From the NCBI GenBank assembly GCA_003971905.1, contig RSEE01000166.1, positions 1-64,000 of the forward strand: 64,000 bases of DNA, in the 5' to 3' direction. This document shows, piece by piece, positions 1 to 11,729 of the stretch (within the stretch, counting starts at the first letter, position 1; every line of letters starts with the position of its first letter). The notes beneath the pieces are model-generated. The model was not told where the DNA came from. It worked only from the letters and a program-made list of their open reading frames with translations, and made no database searches. A program made the position numbers and the translations under genes. The DNA comes from Moniliella sp. 'wahieum' (taxonomy: Eukaryota; Basidiomycota; Moniliellomycetes; Moniliellales; Moniliellaceae).

Positions 1-1978
1 GGGGAGGAGAGTTATGCCGAGGCGATAGCTCGTACCCGAAGGGGAGAGAGTTATGCGAGGCGATAGCTCGCTACCCGAAGGGGAGAGAGTTATGCCGAGG
101 CGATAGCTCGCTACCCGAAGGGGAGAGAGTTATGCCGAGGCGATAGCTCGCTACCCGAAGGGGAGAGAGTTATGCCGAGGCGATAGCTCGCTACCGAAGG
201 GGAGAGAGTTATGCCGAGGCGAAGCGAGCTACCCGAAGGGGAGAGAGTTATGCCGAGGAGATAGCGAGCTACCCGAAGAGGGGAGAGAGTTATGCCGAGG
301 CGATAGCGAGCTACCCGAAGGGGAGAGAGTTATGCCGAGGCGATAGCGAGCTACCGAAGGAGAGAGAGTTATGCCGAGGCGATAGCGAGCTACCCGAAGG
401 GGAGAGAGTTATGCCGAGGCGATAGCGAGCTACCCGAAGGGGAGAGAGTTATGCCGAGGCGATAGCGAGCTACCGAAGGGGAGAGAGTTATGCCGAGGCG
501 ATAGCGAGCTACCGAAGGGGAGAGAGTTATGCCGAGGCGATAGCGAGCTACCGAAGGGGAGAGAGTTATGCCGAGGCGATAGCGAGCCCGAAGGGGAGAG
601 AGTTATGCCGAGGCGATAGCTCGCTACCCGAAGGGGAGAGAGTTATGCCGAGGCGATAGCTCGCTACCGAAAGGGGAGAGGGAGAGAGTTATGCCGAGGC
701 GATAGCTCGCTACCCGAAGGGGAGAGAGTTATGCCGAGGCGATAGCTCGCTACCCGAAGGGGAGGAGTTATGCCGAGGCGATAGCTCGCTACCCGAAGGG
801 GAGAGAGTTATGCCGAGGCGATAGCTCGCTACCGAAGGGGAGAGGTTATGCCGAGGCGATAGCTCGCTACCGAAGGGGAGAGAGTTATGCCGAGGGTAGA
901 TAGCTCGCTACCCGAAGGGGAGAGAGTTATGCGGAGGCGATAGCTCGCTACCCGAAGGGGGAGAGAGTTATGCGAGGCGATAGCTCGCTACCCGAAGGGG
1001 AGAGAGTTATGCCGAGGCGATAGCTCGCTACCCGAAGGGGAGAGAGTTATGCCGAGGCGATAGCGAGCTACCGAAGGGAGAGAGTTAGCCGACGAGCGAT
1101 AGCTCGCTACCCGAAGGGGAGAGAGTTATGCCGAGGCGATAGCTCGCTACCGAAGGGGAGGAGTTATGCGAGGCGAGCAGTACCCGAAGGGGAGAGAGTT
1201 ATGCCGAGGCGATAGCTCGCTACCGAAGGGGAGAGAGTTATGCCGAGGCGATAGCTCGCTACCCGAAGGGGAGAGAGTTATGCCGAGGCGATAGCTCGCT
1301 ACCCGAAGGGGAGAGAGTTATGCCGAGGCGATAGCTCGCTACCCGAAGGGGAGAGAGTTATGCGAGGCGATAGCTCGCTACCCGAAGGGGAGAGAGTTAT
1401 GCCGAGGCGATAGCTCGCTACCCGAAGGGGAGAGAGTTATGCCGAGGCGATAGCTCGCTACCCGAAGGGGAGAGAGTTATGCCGAGGCGATAGCTCGCTA
1501 CCCGAAGGGGAGAGAGTTATGCCGAGGCGATAGCTCGCTACCGAAGGGGAGAGAGTTATGCCGAGGCGATAGCTCGCTACCCGAAGGGGAGAGAGTTATG
1601 CCGAGGCGATAGCTCGCTACCCGAAGGGGAGAGAGTTATGCCGAGGCGATAGCTCGCTACCCGAAGGGGAGAGAGTTATGCGAGGCGAGATAGCTCGCTA
1701 CCCGAAGGGAGAGAGAGTTATGCCGAGGCGATAGCTCGCTACCCGAAGGGGAGAGAGTTATGCCGAGGCGATAGCTCGCTACCCGAAGGGGAGAGAGTTA
1801 TGCCGAGGCGATAGCTCGCTACCCGAAGGGGAGAGAGTTATGCCGAGGCGATAGCTCGCTACCGAAGGGGAGAGAGTATGCCGAGGCGATAGCTCGCTAC
1901 CCGAAGGGGGAGAGTTATGCCGAGGCGATAGCTCGCTACCCGAAGGGGAGAGAGTTATGCCGAGCGATAGCTCGCTAC
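1..1978. repeat. Minisatellite, ~40-bp unit, about 49 copies
   Basis: About 49 tandem copies of a unit of roughly 37-43 bp run from the window edge, so the array may extend further left. Each unit has a GGGGAGAGAGTTATG part, a CCGAGGCGA part and a 10-bp core. The core is TAGCTCGCTA in most units but its exact reverse complement, TAGCGAGCTA, in a block of about ten units (about 218-590) and in one unit near 1060. Small indels between units are common. The unit length is not a multiple of three and no long frame runs through it, so it is not coding. No telomere-type repeat is visible, so a subtelomeric position is only a guess. Confidence 0.95.
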
Positions 1979-2187
1979 GAAATCGTCCGCTCGTTGCAGC
2001 ATATGGCCTCCGTTTTCGATCCGACGCACCGTTGACAAGTTACACCCACCCATCCCTAACCCTACCCAACCCGACCCACCTAGACGGGTGATGACTACGT
2101 CAGAGGTCATCGCTGAGGCTCAACCGGGTCACTCCAAAATCAATATTGATTTTGGACGTCAGGGGGGGGGGGCGATCAATAATTGCC

Positions 2188-2347
2188 TGTCGGCCTCGCT
2201 ACTACCACAGAATGTGAGCACTGAACGTCGTATTGGACTAAGAAGCTTCTGCGACTGACTCGTCCAGAAGACTGGTGCGAGCTCGGAAGGAATGAAAGCT
2301 GACTCACGTGACTCAGGGTCCGCGCGGTCCTAGGACGGATGTCAACA
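2188..2347 (-). repeat. Left LTR (3' LTR of the copia element)
   Basis: This 160-bp terminal repeat starts TGTCGG and ends in CA. It matches the right LTR over its whole length apart from a single-base length difference at its end. The 5-bp duplication TTGCC lies immediately outside. Confidence 0.93.
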
Positions 2348-5300
2348 CCCCCGCTGACCGGAGGGCCCAGTCATGTGGACTGGATCCATCTCCTCGACGC
2401 GGAGTTGAGCAAGATGGCTTGTCAGGGCGGGACGGCCGAGAGGCTTGGTGAGGACGTCCGCTGGGTTCCTTTCGCCGGGGATGTGTACAAGTATGGCCTC
2501 GCCCGAGTCCACGTGTTGCCGTACATTGTGGTACCGGATCTTCAGCTCTCGGAGCTTGCCGGTGCTGCCAAATTTGTGGGCGAGATCGACGACAGACTTA
2601 TTGTCGCAATACCAATGAATGGGTGTACCCTCGCCGATGGCCCCAAGCTCGATCATGATGTTCTTGACATAGTTGGCGTCAACCAGTCCATCATATCCTG
2701 CCGTATATTGCGGCGGCGGCGGTACTGGTAACGCTCTTCGGCTGAAGAATGGATCGCCACGACACCGGCACACCGTACACCATCAGTAGGCATCCAGATG
2801 TGGAGCGTGCCTGGATGGGATCTCCCGCCAAGTCGGAATCTGTATACAGCGCAATGGCCGGTGCATCTGATGTTGGGGTCAACCTCAGGCCCTTTCCTCG
2901 AGTATGGTACAGGTAGCGAAGGAAGTCATCGACTGCTTGATGATGCTGCTGCGATGGGTCGGCAGCGGCTCTGCTGAGGGCCGTGATAGCGAAGAGGGAG
3001 TCAGGCCGGCCCATTCGTGCAGCCCACAGTCCCGATCCGATCTTCCCCTGATATGCCTTGCGCAAGGCTGGGAGGGATGGGGGTTCAGGGTCGGCACGGG
3101 GCGGTATCATCCGTACGGGATGTGGGAGAGTCCGGATCCACGGGGCTTTGATGTGGTGCTTTGCCACCACTTCCTCGATGAACTTTGGTTGGCTCAGGTA
3201 CAGCTCCCCACCGATCCGATCGTATTGGCATCCCAGGTGGTAGTGAAGGGGACCGTTACCACGAACATCAATGTGTGTGTTTATCTCGGCCATAAACTCC
3301 TCGTACTTTTGGTGTGACTTGCATGCGAGGAGCAGATCGTCGGTGTGGACCGCCAGGAGGATCTGCTCACCCGGTGGTGCAGCGCGCACGAACAAGCAGG
3401 GCTCGGTCAAGCTTTGCGTGAAGCCGAGCTTGTCACGCAGCAGGTTCCGGATGTATCGTGCCCAGTTTGCTCCGCTCTGATGTAGCCCGTATAGACTCTT
3501 CTTGAGACGCCACACGCGACCACCCGCTTCGGGGAAGTAGGGGGGTGGGCGGATGTAGACTGCTTCTTCGAGGGGGGCGTTCAGGTACGCTGCATTGACG
3601 TCCGCCGAGAAGAGGCCAAACTTATACTTCTCGGCCAGCACGACGAGGGTCAGGATGGCAGGTGTGCGCACCGATGGTGCGAACGTCTGGCCCCAAGTCT
3701 CGGCCGATTGTTGGTGTCCGCCCGCGACAAAGCGCGCGCGGTGGCGCAGGAACCGGCCCTCGGCGTCCGTCTTTGTGGTGATGCGCCATAGTCCTATGAG
3801 GATTTGTGCACCCGGTGGTGGGTACGTAGCCTCGTAGGTGCCGTATCGCGCGAGTGTGGCCACCTCGTCGGCCATAGCCTGCTTGACCATGGCAAAGGAG
3901 GGGTGAGTCTCGAGACCCTTGAGCGTCTTGGGAGCGAGGGGTACGCCATCCTTGGTGAGCTGAACCGTGTCCGGGTGGATGGGTGCGCTGAGAGCAGTCA
4001 TGGCGGCGTATTCGGGAGGTTGAACTGTGTCGGCAAACGGGGGGGCGGATGTGTCAGGTAGGGGGCGGGCGATGCCGATCTCTGGTGCGGCGCAGTGGGG
4101 CGTGGCGGCTGCAGCACGAGCATGGTAGGTCGTGTCGGTGGGGTCGTCAGCGATTGGGAGTGTGTGCAGGTCGAGGGAGGTGCGGGTGGTGCGCTGGCGG
4201 AGGGGGTAGCGGCGCGGAGGGGGGGTGGTGGTGGGGGGGTGTCTGGGGTGTGGCGGCGGTTCGGGGCATGGGTGCTGCCGCGGCTGGCGGAGTAGGGTTA
4301 GCGTCTTTTTCACTGTCGATTTTAATTTGAGGTGATTTGGAGATGTCGGGTGGGAAGTGGTCGGGGTGGAGATGGGGGTAGATGGCGTTGCCCCATTTGT
4401 ACGGTTTCGACCAGCGGTAGGTGAAGGTACCCAGGGATGGTTGGTATGTGGCGAAGAGCCATCCCTTTGATCCGCGCTGATGGTGGTATCCTACCAGCAT
4501 ACCTTCCTCTGCCCGCGCGCTGAGCTTGTGCTCGCGGCGTGACTCGGGCAGATGGAGGTATGCAACGCGGCCAAAGGGTTGCATCGGTAACGAGTATGCG
4601 TGGCCTTTGTATCGCTCAAATCGCGATTTGTTGTCTTCCCCGGATGTTTTGAGTGGCATTTGGTTTTGGGTGAAGCACGCAGCGTGGAGGCTGTGTTCCC
4701 ACCAGTCCGACGTCGGAAGACCTGTACCCAAGAGCAACTGCCTTGCACGAGTCGTTATGGTTCGGATGGCACGCTCAGCCACACCGTTGCTAGCACTCTG
4801 CCCCGGGATTGTCCGTTCTGACGTGATGCCTTGCTCGTCCAGAAAAGGTTGCAGTGCGCTTGTCAATTCGGGGGCGTTGTCCGTGCGCAAAGTCCGCAGC
4901 AGTCTGTCCGGGCCGTAGCGTTGCTCCCGCAATATGAGGTTCCGCAGTTCCTTCGTTGCAGCGCCCTTTGTCGGGATCGCTGTGGTGAAGACGTACCGCG
5001 TGAAGTCATCAACGGCGACGAGGGCGTATCCGTGCCCCATGCCGGTTACCCGGGGGAGGTCTACTACGTCGACGTGGAGGACCTCGAAAGGTCTTTTGGA
5101 TCGGAGGCGGTCCCGGCTCGGATGGGGCGATGCTGTCGCTAGTGCCACCGCGCATGTTGGGCAATCCCACTCTGAACGACAGAGGGAGATATGCTTGGCT
5201 GTGACGCGGAGGCCTGCGGTTTCCGATCGTGTAAGCCAGGGGAGGAGGTCGATGGCTGCGTGGTTCCAGCGTTTGTGGGCTTTAGAGACGTGGTCCAGGG

Positions 5301-7081
5301 CCAGGGATGCTGCGAGGGAGTTTGGGGTTGAGGTGGGTCGGCCGGTTTGATCGGTTTGGTCGCCATGGCCCGCAGGGGTGTGGGTGGCGTTCGCGGGTTG
5401 TGTAAGATCGTGAATTGATAGTCACTGCCGGTTACTTTTCGTAGGGTGGATCCTGGGTTACCAAGCCAGATACCCTTCTGGTGTGGGGCGAAGTATGATG
5501 CGATTCCGGTGTTCGACAGGTGTGCTACACTGACGAGATTTCGGCTGAAACGGGGCATGTATAGGCTGTTGGGGAGTTTTATCTCCATTTGGTGTCCTCC
5601 TAAGCATCGGATACGGATTGTGGCCGTGCCTCGTCCTTCCGCCTTTACATGTGTCCCGTTAGCAACCTCTATCTCGTCGTCGCAAGGGGTCATGGATGTG
5701 AAGACGGATTTGTCTTTCCAAATGGATGGGAATGCCCCACTGTCATATAATGCCCGGATGATTCGCATTTCGCCCCCGAGTTCCTAGTAGTCAGCTGTGC
5801 CCGCATCAACGTCAATCACTTCAGACTCGGGAGAGCTCGCTCTCTGAGCGACGTGAGCGTTGGCTCGGCCTGGGTTGCGCGGAGGGACAACAGGTTTATT
5901 AGACGTCGCGCTGCGCCAGGGTTGGTTGGTGCGGTCTTGCCCCTTGGTCTTTGTGTCCGCGAGGTTGTCGTCGCCGGCTTTGCCCCCGCTGGAGTTTTTT
6001 CCCCCGCTGGTGGGTCGTCCCCGCTGTCGGGTCGAGTCCAAGGCGTTCCTCCGTTGACCGGCTTGCCTCCGTTTCTCTTCCTTTCTCCACCGGGATACGT
6101 GGCGGCTGGTATGTCCATCACGGCCTGCCGTAACTTGTCTAGACTCGAGCGCTCTTCACGCTGGCGAATGCTCATGTCGCGTAAGCCGAGTAGGATCCCA
6201 GTGCGTTCCTGCTCTTCCGTAAGTGGGATGCCCGCTCGCGTCAGGCTTGCACTGATCTCTTCCATGTAGTCGAGGTAGTCTCGACCCGATCGGTTTCCTT
6301 GGTCGGCCGAAAAGTAGCGAATGAGTAGAGGCCCTCTGTTTGCGGTAGGCGTATATCCATACCGCTGACGCAGCATGTTCAGCGTGTCCTGGGTGCATGA
6401 TATTTCGTGGTGGGTGCGGATCGTCCGGAAGAGGGTTGACGGCATGGCTTCCCTAAGAAGGTTGTGCAAGCGTCTGTCGAGGTCCTCGGTGAAGTAGCGG
6501 GAGCTGCGACCATTCTGGACGACGTCGCTTGCGTGGGGGTGGGCATCTGTTATCGCGAAGAGAAATTCGTCTTCCCAAGCGCTGTAGGCGGACGGGTCTT
6601 TGTTCAGATCAGGCCACTTGATATTTGGTGGGAGACTCGCGTAGTGATCTGTAAAGGTCGTACTCGGGTCGCGAGGCTGCGCCTGTAGGTGCCCCCAAAG
6701 TTGCGTTGGGTTGAGTTTCCATTTGGTGGATGTTTTGCACCACAAAATTCGTAGCCCGTCGAACCCAGTTTGTCGTGATAGACGTAGGTTCGTCCTTCCA
6801 TCCAAGCCACTCGGCTCTGTCGTGTATAGCTCTGTTGATCTTCTCTTTAACGACATCGATGTCGTTCGTCTTCTTGAACCACAGGTGCGCTTCGGCGCAA
6901 AGCATCATGAGTTCCTCGTTGTCGGTGCCAATCGGTGGCGGATCGCGACCGGTTGGTGTCCAGTAATCGCGCTTGTTCACCATTGTGGTGTCGCTGACCG
7001 AGAGATCGGTGTTAGCGTTGGCGCCCATGGTTGTGGGTGTAGTTTTGGCCAGCTCAGGATGAGCAGATAAGGATGTAACTC

Positions 7082-7240
7082 TGTCGGCCTCGCTACTACC
7101 ACAGAATGTGAGCACTGAACGTCGTATTGGACTAAGAAGCTTCTGCGACTGACTCGTCCAGAAGACTGGTGCGAGCTCGGAAGGAATGAAAGCTGACTCA
7201 CGTGACTCAGGGTCCGCGCGGTCCTAGGACGGATGTCACA
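7082..7240 (-). repeat. Right LTR (5' LTR of the copia element)
   Basis: This 159-bp partner of the left LTR would carry the element promoter, because the element reads leftwards. It ends GTCACA and is followed directly by TTGCC, the second copy of the target duplication. Confidence 0.93.
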
Positions 7241-7245
7241 TTGCC

Positions 7246-7853
7246 AGCGCCCAATGATTCAATAACATATGCTAGGGACTACTGCTGTGGGAAGTGGGGG
7301 CTGGAACGGCTGAGACCCAAGTTGGCATGGTCACATCCACCCTGGGTACTATCGGTAGGGATACGCTAGGGTGCCCACGCGACGCAAGACCAGGCGTCAG
7401 ATCGGAGTGAGAGTGGTATCGTTGGAAAGCTACGGCCTGGGGCTATTCAAAAAAACTCACTCCCCCGGTCTGCCAGTCAAAAGTTGTCTCAACCCTGAAT
7501 GGGTGGGGTGGGCATGCCCTTGTAATGACCGGTGACCCATGATGCATGACGGGTGATAGAGTATCACGATCCGCGAAACACACAGCAGATGCTGGACGCA
7601 AGGAGAGGAAACGCGCGCAACTAACCCCGCAGCACTGGGCCAGTGGTCAGAGCCTGCGGCGTTCGCCACGCGCGAATGTACATGCCGACCCATGCTGACC
7701 CCACCGGTCGTCGCTCTTCCGCGGCCGCCGCGACATTCATTTTAATCCTCCGCCTCTTGAGTCTCCAGGTTGGGCGCTGCCGTTGTCGAATGCCATCAAA
7801 TACGGAGTGCCGCGACTTTTCTCCACTGCCACCATAACCCCGAGACCTGACGC
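7246..7853. other. Gap between copia element and unknown gene
   Basis: About 600 bp of unique sequence. I see no coding pattern or repeat here. It is the likely upstream region of the gene that starts at 7854. Confidence 0.5.
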
Positions 7854-10157
7854 ATGCTCATCAGTAGGTTGCCATTTGAACTTGTCCTCCAGATCGCCAC
7901 CAGCGGGGTGCTCGACCCGCGCGATCGTCCACCTGTCGTGGTGCAACAAAGGTGCGTCTCCTGGCATACGCACTTCTGTGGAGTGGGCTGGTTCAGCGTC
8001 TGACCCCTTACTTATTGGGGCGGGTAGCTTGGTACGCCGCTTGGAGGGAGATGAACGTGGCATCGAATCGCGTGTCCGGTTGCTTCGTCTGCCTCATTAT
8101 GCTCGAATGGAGCTGGCGGATGCCACGCTGCATGTTGGATTCCACACGCCGTTCCCAGTACATGGAGGGCGCTCGTTGTGGCCGCCGAACTGCTGGAGGA
8201 AGAATTTGGATGGACATTGACCGGCCGCTCAATCGTCGACGATGATCAAGATGTACTTCGCCCAGGGTCCCCGGGTGGTCAACACAGAAGTACCAGAACT
8301 GGTAACTGCAGCAACGATCAACGAATTGGGAAGCGATATATTTTCGGGCCCCACTACCGAATTGAATGAGCTACTTGGATCCTTCCTTCCAGTTCCGACC
8401 AACTGCTGGATGGGGACAGCTACAGTCCCCATGTCCTTTGATGAGATGAAAAGGGGGTTGGATGAATATCGGCCTTCACTTCCGGGCATTTCTTTATGCG
8501 GGGCAGGGTGTCACGCAAAGGAATGTTGTGGACACGCTGGGCTCCAAGTATGTCCTCCTATCCTATCCCCTCTCCTTTTGCTCGCGTATTAGATACCTCG
8601 TGATGGCTGACCATTCACCCTACTAAACCCAAAAAGGAATCTCCCCTAACGGTGTCCAACAAGTTGCGTATACGATTGATCGTTTTCGAGAGATCCTATT
8701 GTTGATTCTCCAGACGGCCGGGCCCAGGACAAATCCTTCAGGACGCTGGTCATCCCCGTAGCGAATGATTCATACGTATTTGCCAAGAAACGGGGTCAAT
8801 GTCCAGATCTTGTGCGTAGATGTCAGCAATGAGGCGCTCTGGTGCCTGATGCTGTGACTCTGCTGACTCTTCTTCTTTCCATCAGACATTTGAGGAAGAC
8901 CAATTATAATTGTCGAGAAGAACGTGTGGTGAAGCTGCAGGCGGCCAACTGGACTCTTGTACGGTGAGAGAGACGGTCGAATTCAAGCTGAATTCCAAAC
9001 TATTGAACTGGCATCCGGACTCGTTCTGCGTCGACGAGCAATGGGTCTATCTATATAAGTGTCCTTCCACCTGGGTTGGGTGGTGGGAGGTGTTCAACCG
9101 CTCTTTTGGCAACACACGTCTCTATTCGTTGGAGGATGTATTGACTCTACAGCGTGACGGTAGCGACATGGTGCATGTCACACATTTCCGCCTGGTCGGT
9201 ACCAGCACACCCGAGGGAAAACCTCGTCTCGAAGCCTATGCCCCCTCTGACAAGCAACCTCAACAATTTCTTCTCTGTTCCTTTGCATTTGGTCGGTGTT
9301 CGAACAGCTGGGCCTTTCTTTTGAGAAGAAGAAACGGAGGCATGGGGGCTGCGTCTAGAGGAGCGGACTCATCGACTGGTTGTCGTCAAGAATTTCGAAA
9401 GCCTCGTTGGCGCGCACCCAAGGACAACGTTGCGTCCCTGGATTTTCACGGGTGGACTTTAAGTTTGGCCCCATGTACCGCCTTACGGACTTGCAGATCC
9501 CGTGGCCCTACCATGATTCGATGACTTTGGCAAATAGGTCATCCGACTGGAGAACAAGATTCATGTTGGATGGTCGAGCTTGCGTTCCCACGAACGCCTA
9601 TGGCTGGCGATATGTCGTGAACCAAGCGGGACATGTGGTTTGCAAGGCGGGTGTGCCTGAGTACTTGGCCCAACATGACACCGTCACGGGTTGTCTGCAG
9701 GTTAATGTACTGGACTGGAAGTACGCACAATCGGCTTCGGACGTACGAGTGATCGGGTTCCCCATTCGTCCGATCCGGGTCGACACGAGCCCACCACTCT
9801 TGGTTGGGAAGGAGCTTCGCGTTCCTGGTCCCCAAACCAGCGCTTCGAACGCCATGTTGCACTACACGATACCCGGTTCCATTTCGTTGGATGTATCTAT
9901 GATGGGACCAACGAGCTTGCTCATCACGTTGGTCTCCATCTGGTCCGACGTAGGGCTAGAAGAAGTGATTCATGATGACTGCAACGAGGCTTGCCCCTTC
10001 AACCATTATGGTGAACTTCCCAACGCCAAGCAGGAAGAGACATTGGGACGGGTATGCCAAGTTGATCGGGCACGGTGACGACTGGCGGAACCCCAAGGCA
10101 GTCGCCTTCATTTGGATTGGGGACGACGCGCACGCGAATGTGTTGAAAGCACACTGA
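7854..10157 (+). CDS. Unrecognised multi-exon gene with F-box-like N-terminus
   Basis: I do not recognise this gene. It opens with ATG and a short segment (about residues 1-32) containing LPFELVLQIA, which resembles the first helix of an F-box, then a likely donor GTGCGT at 7952. Further protein-like blocks follow: about 8180-8540 (GSDIFSGPTTELNELLGSF), 8640-8810 (DSPDGRAQDKSFRTLVIP), 8900-9300 (rich in Trp and Tyr, with DEQWVYLYKCPSTWVGWWEV) and 9430-10157 (ending DDWRNPKAVAFIWIGDD). Likely introns include one starting AA|GTATGT near 8550 and one ending CCATCAG near 8885. The frame changes several times, so the exon map is provisional. Base composition is less GC-rich than in the housekeeping block to the right. 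A decayed or lineage-specific gene is possible. The F-box reading is weak inference. Confidence 0.45.
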
Positions 10158-11729
10158 AGCGGTTGCCACGTGGAGAGTTCGGAGTATTTGCCAAGCAAAG
10201 GAGGTGCTGGCCACCCACCCCCGTCGTGGCTGCCTCAGGTGCACGTGGCACGGGAGGGCTGGTTCGCTACCACTGCAATACATAGGAACATATGCCAAAA
10301 CACTACGCAGGCAAGGCCCCATAGGCTTGACGCTTGCCTGGGTGGCAGTTTCTCTGTGTTGGATGGCACTTACAACTAACTTACAACCACAACTTAAAGC
10401 ATCGATCATCAGTGTTGGAAGCAGATTGAATGTGCCTTCGGTATTGACAAGAGAACCGACTAATGACTGGCACACAGAGGCGAGGGAAACAATCAAAGAG
10501 CACAGATGCGTAGTATACTTGCCGGCGGGGCGGTGGTTTATTATGGTTAGCCCAGACGGTGCAGAGGAGTCCGGTGCTCTGTGGGACAAACGCTAACCGT
10601 TACTAGGCAAGGAAGCCAGTACCACTGTTGATTCAACTCCTACCATTCCGCCATGGGCAGCAAAATGAATCGCCGGCCGTCTATGCTCAAGGGGCCTGGG
10701 TCTGCCGTTTTTTTCCTGGCCAGAGAAAACACCGTGGTCGGCGAGTGGCGCAGACTGGCCTTTCTCTGCCACCACCACCACCACCATTACCCCTTGGGCC
10801 TGCTCTGTCTCTTTCTTTCCCTCCTCCGTTCTTTGGTTTTTCTTTCTTTCCCGGTCATGTGGGGTGGTATCATGCATGACATTGCTCCGGGTGGTACTGC
10901 TGCGCCCCGAGTCAACGAGGGCCTGTCGCTGCTTCAGTACCGTGACCAGGACACGGCAGGGATCGTGTCATGTGGTCCTGATGCAAAGGCAACGGTTAAT
11001 AGGTGCGTGACGTGTTTAATGCCTCGGCGCTCAGCGTGTGGTGGGAAACATGGGCATTTGTCATGTCCGCTACCCTACCGCTGGCTATCCAACCACGCGG
11101 AAGCCCAACCGTTCTACGTCAACTCGCCCTACGGCATTACCTTTGCCCATCTAGGCCTGGTTCCTTCTGTGATATAAGCAACCATGTCTAAGGCTTGCTA
11201 GCTGTGGTCCTTGTCGACCATCCTGTCTTTGGTCTCCCCAACTACCCTTCTCTCTCGCCCTTCCACCTTCTAGTGTGTTAGCCCATCTGTGGTGGTCACA
11301 GAACGGTTGGAACCGTCGGACATTGCGGACGTAAAACCGCGTAGCTTGACGGCCTGACGCGTGACGTATTTTGCTTGACGATCAAGGTTAGGATTAGCAG
11401 CAGCCGAACGGCGGATTGAAATTGAATCCATTCCCTCCTCCCGATTCACGCTGCGGGGCACCACGCACGGGCCAGGGGCTGTGAAAGTGGGCCAAAGCCT
11501 GGGGTGAGCTCCGCGCACAGACCTGCCCAAGCCCCTTCCTCGCCATCCCCCACCACCATCGCCATGCCCCCTCCTCCCCGCCCGTCGCTCCCTCCTACCA
11601 ACCACAGCCCGCCCGCCTGTCCGGGCCGCGTGGCCTGCTCGGGCTGCGTTGCCGCCAGCCCTCCACACCACTGCCCTCTTGTGCCACCCCTACTGCACTG
11701 GCGTCCAAGAGGCCACTTCTGGGCTGGCC
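10158..11729. other. Intergenic region upstream of methyltransferase gene
   Basis: About 1.6 kb without a gene I can support. It holds pyrimidine-rich and CCA-rich tracts near 10,770-10,850, a TGACGCGTGAC motif at 11,355-11,365 that recurs elsewhere in the window, and GC-rich sequence just before 11,730 that probably includes the methyltransferase promoter. Confidence 0.4.

Larger units (their letters stand above)
2188..7240 (-). mobile_element. Ty1/copia LTR retrotransposon, young, coding region interrupted
   Basis: A 5.05-kb element of the Ty1/copia (Pseudoviridae) order lies on the minus strand between two almost identical LTRs of about 160 bp, flanked by the 5-bp target duplication TTGCC (2183-2187 and 7241-7245). 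In element order the parts are a gag-like region (about 7060-5816), aspartic protease (about 5760), integrase (about 5150-4400), reverse transcriptase (about 3900-3000) and RNase H (about 2900-2350), the copia order. A short purine run lies just inside the left LTR, where a polypurine tract is expected. Near-identical LTRs mean a recent insertion. The coding region is spread over several frames, with about four to six interruptions, so it appears broken as read. The LTRs are unusually short for the family. Confidence 0.93.

Noticed and set aside
1-1978. CRISPR-like array
   Set aside because: The units are contiguous, with no unique spacers between repeats, and the host is a fungus. It is a minisatellite.
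10653-11177. A 174-residue plus-strand protein with a His run
   Set aside because: The His run comes from a CCA microsatellite and the remainder shows no conserved features.
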